A stretch of 64,000 nucleotides of DNA from Lachnospiraceae bacterium JC7. GTDB lineage: Bacteria; Bacillota; Clostridia; Lachnospirales; Lachnospiraceae. A program made the translations under genes and the position numbers. Under the pieces are notes generated by a model that worked only from the letters and a program-made list of their open reading frames with translations, searched no databases and had not been told where the DNA came from. The DNA is taken from assembly GCA_000513555.1 (NCBI GenBank), contig ALYD01000007.1, positions 46,332 through 110,331 of the forward strand. Reading direction: 5' to 3'. Shown piece by piece: positions 62,486 through 64,000 of the stretch (position 1 is the stretch's first letter; every line of letters begins with the position of its first letter).

Positions 62486-63358
62486 ATGGAAATACGTGTA
62501 TTGGAATACTATATCGCAATCGTAGATCATAAGAGCATTACACATGCCGCAAATGCCCTGCATATATCTCAGTCCACGCTCTCCCGCCAGATCATGGATA
62601 TGGAAGAAAGACTTGGCGTTACCTTGTTTGAACGCGGGAAAAGAGAGATCACGCTAACGGAAGATGGGGATTACCTCTACCAGCGCGCAAAAGAGATCGT
62701 CCAGCTTGCCGGAGATACGGAAAAGAAGATCCTGGCCGGACAGTCTCTCTCAGGGACAATTCGGATCGGTATAGGCGAAGGTTCTGTAAATGAACTGATT
62801 CTGTCTTCCATCCAGCCAGTCATAGCAGAAAATAAAGATGTGGTCCTGGACTATCAGACACTTGCAGCGGATAAAATATTTCATGATATCGACGTGGGAC
62901 TTCTGGACTTTGGCGTGGTCTGGACAAATGACAACTTGTCCCGTTATGAATTTCTGACTCTGCCATATGAGAATTACTGGGGTGCAGTAGTTCCTGCAGA
63001 AGATCCTTTAGCAGAGAAAAAAGAAGTTGTGGCTGCCGATTTGAGACACAGAAGTCTCATTCTCCCCCAACAGTTGGATGTCATCTCTGACTTGAAGAAA
63101 TATCTGAATGAATATGTGACCGGCGTTCGCGTGACCGGCTACTACGATATGAACTACAATATGATTGCAATGGTAAAAGCAGGAATCGGCACAGCCCTCA
63201 CTCTGGATAAGCCGGAGTATCAGAATATGACTGAGGTTTCTTTCAAGCCCCTAAGAGCCTTGAAGCCTATCGGCGTCAAACTCATCTGGAAGGCAGACCA
63301 AAGACTTACCAGATTGAACCAGACATTCATTGACGCTATAAAAACATCAATAGGATAG
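62486..63358 (+). CDS. LysR-type regulator of the redox operon
   Basis: A 290-residue LysR regulator. The HTH is SITHAANALHISQSTLSRQI, then a linker helix and an effector domain beginning SGTIRIGIGEGSVNELILSS. AAAGGA lies 10 nt before the ATG. It is divergent from the hydrolase-flavodoxin-aldo/keto reductase operon, 158 bp away, and is its likely regulator. Effector unknown. Confidence 0.93.
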   Translation: MEIRVLEYYIAIVDHKSITHAANALHISQSTLSRQIMDMEERLGVTLFERGKREITLTEDGDYLYQRAKEIVQLAGDTEKKILAGQSLSGTIRIGIGEGSVNELILSSIQPVIAENKDVVLDYQTLAADKIFHDIDVGLLDFGVVWTNDNLSRYEFLTLPYENYWGAVVPAEDPLAEKKEVVAADLRHRSLILPQQLDVISDLKKYLNEYVTGVRVTGYYDMNYNMIAMVKAGIGTALTLDKPEYQNMTEVSFKPLRALKPIGVKLIWKADQRLTRLNQTFIDAIKTSIG

Positions 63359-63370
63359 TCTTACAATAAA

Positions 63371-63418
63371 CAAAAAAAGCCTGCGGACATCAGGATTTTC
63401 CCCCAACACCCGCAGGCT
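63371..63418 (-). terminator. Terminator downstream of the SH3 remnant
   Basis: Stem AGCCTGCGG (63378-63386) pairs with CCGCAGGCT (63410-63418), followed on the minus strand by seven T residues. It points to the minus-strand remnant but may also end the LysR transcript. Confidence 0.75.
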
Positions 63419-63440
63419 CGATAACGATTCGTTATTCAGT

Positions 63441-63870
63441 TTACAGTCGCACTGTATACTCCAGCGCGATCCATCCTATCCCACTCTTCAGCTTGCTCCA
63501 TTTAAACGCTCCGGATCCATCCGATACCGCCACAATGGTATACCCCCCGGAGGTCTGAACTGAACCCTGTCATAGTTCGTTCCCGGTCCTTTCCTGATAT
63601 TCAGATCACTGATCTTCACCTGTACCAGAAACGGCACCTTCACCGTAGGCTCCGCCGTTTTAGGCTCATACACCACCTTGCCGTCAGCATCGAACACCTT
63701 ATATCCAGAATTCTGATCTGCACACTTCTTCGCATTGGCAAGAACCTTGTAAGTGCCCTTCTGACTCTTACTATCCGCCCATGTCTTCCTGACACGGTAC
63801 CACTTGACCGTCTCGCCGCCAGAATCCTTCGCGTCATACTGCGTCAGCTTCCACTTCTCGATATACATTG
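63441..63870 (-). pseudogene. Frameshifted C-terminal fragment of a wall hydrolase with SH3 domain
   Basis: The visible part reads a SPOR-like or wall-binding segment (WYRVRKTWADSKSQKGTYKV, then GYKVFDADGKVVYE) and an SH3b domain (SDLNIRKGPGTNYDRVQF). A run of six C at 63545-63550 marks a frameshift. In the next frame the SH3 domain continues as GYTIVAVSDGSGAFKWSKL and GWIALEYTVRL to a stop near 63441, the usual end of Bacillota N-acetylmuramoyl-L-alanine amidases. The catalytic domain is absent and homology starts abruptly near 63870, so this is a broken fragment. Confidence 0.75.
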
Positions 63871-63981
63871 ATGAATGACGGGGAAGCAAGCAAAGTTTTT
63901 GTGGGTGACGATGCAGAAATACTTAACAATCCTTCATGGGTTGATGTGCAGATTAAGCAGATTAAACCGGAAGTTATCTGA
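63871..63981 (+). CDS. Short open frame or gene fragment at the window edge
   Basis: A 36-codon frame (MNDGEASKVFVGDDAEILNN, then SWVDVQIKQIKPEVI) abuts the SH3 fragment. It reads like protein sequence but has no ribosome site. It may be the end of another gene joined here by rearrangement. Not recognised. Confidence 0.3.
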   Translation: MNDGEASKVFVGDDAEILNNPSWVDVQIKQIKPEVI

Positions 63982-64000
63982 CAGACTGCCATTCCTCTTT

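Overview
The window looks like a chromosomal segment of an anaerobic Bacillota, most likely Lachnospiraceae of the Butyrivibrio type. The reasons are the moderate GC content, strong GGAGG ribosome sites, Ala/Glu/Thr/Lys-rich linkers after lipoprotein cysteines, a clostripain-type lipoprotein, a DUF5688 protein, a Y-family polymerase with a YolD partner, and extracytoplasmic FMN/FAD reductases. The taxonomic call is inference; there is no rRNA or tRNA gene here.

Left part (1-13.7 kb): the 3' part of a glucose-family PTS permease and its BglG/LicT-type antiterminator; an SOS-like promoter with two LexA-like boxes driving a Y-family polymerase and a YolD-like protein; a remnant of a LysR gene; a secreted beta-repeat protein; an Rpn/PD-(D/E)XK nuclease; a Tat-lipoprotein flavin reductase with a divergent LysR regulator; and an MqsRA-like toxin-antitoxin pair.

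Centre (13.7-35.1 kb): an organic-acid island. One half has an enolase-superfamily dehydratase, a tripartite tricarboxylate transporter (TctC-TctB-TctA), a TIM-barrel isomerase, a 2-hydroxyacid dehydrogenase and a divergent NtrC-like regulator whose ATPase motifs are lost. Citrate synthase and an MscS channel with an extra C-terminal domain follow. The other half has a DRE-TIM aldolase, a LysR regulator, two SLC13 anion permeases, an HD protein, a second 2-hydroxyacid dehydrogenase and a fumarate-reductase-like flavoprotein. Three promoters in this half share one precise layout (CACAAC-N5-GTTGTG, 20 nt, -35, 17 nt, -10) and appear to form a compact LysR regulon.

Right part (35-64 kb): two lipoproteins (one a clostripain-like peptidase); a REC-GGDEF-EAL protein with an Hpt protein; a chemoreceptor; a polar amino-acid ABC transporter with a split solute-binding domain and an ATPase carrying an extra C-terminal domain; a second Tct transporter with a cre-like operator at its start site; a possible defence operon (AlbA_2 ATP-binding protein, unknown protein, primase-helicase-phospholipase D protein of the TOTE type) behind helically phased CGAGTTAA boxes; gene remnants; GNAT and TrmO-like genes; DUF5688; and a small redox operon (hydrolase, flavodoxin, aldo/keto reductase) with a divergent LysR regulator. 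The window ends in a frameshifted SH3-type wall-hydrolase remnant.
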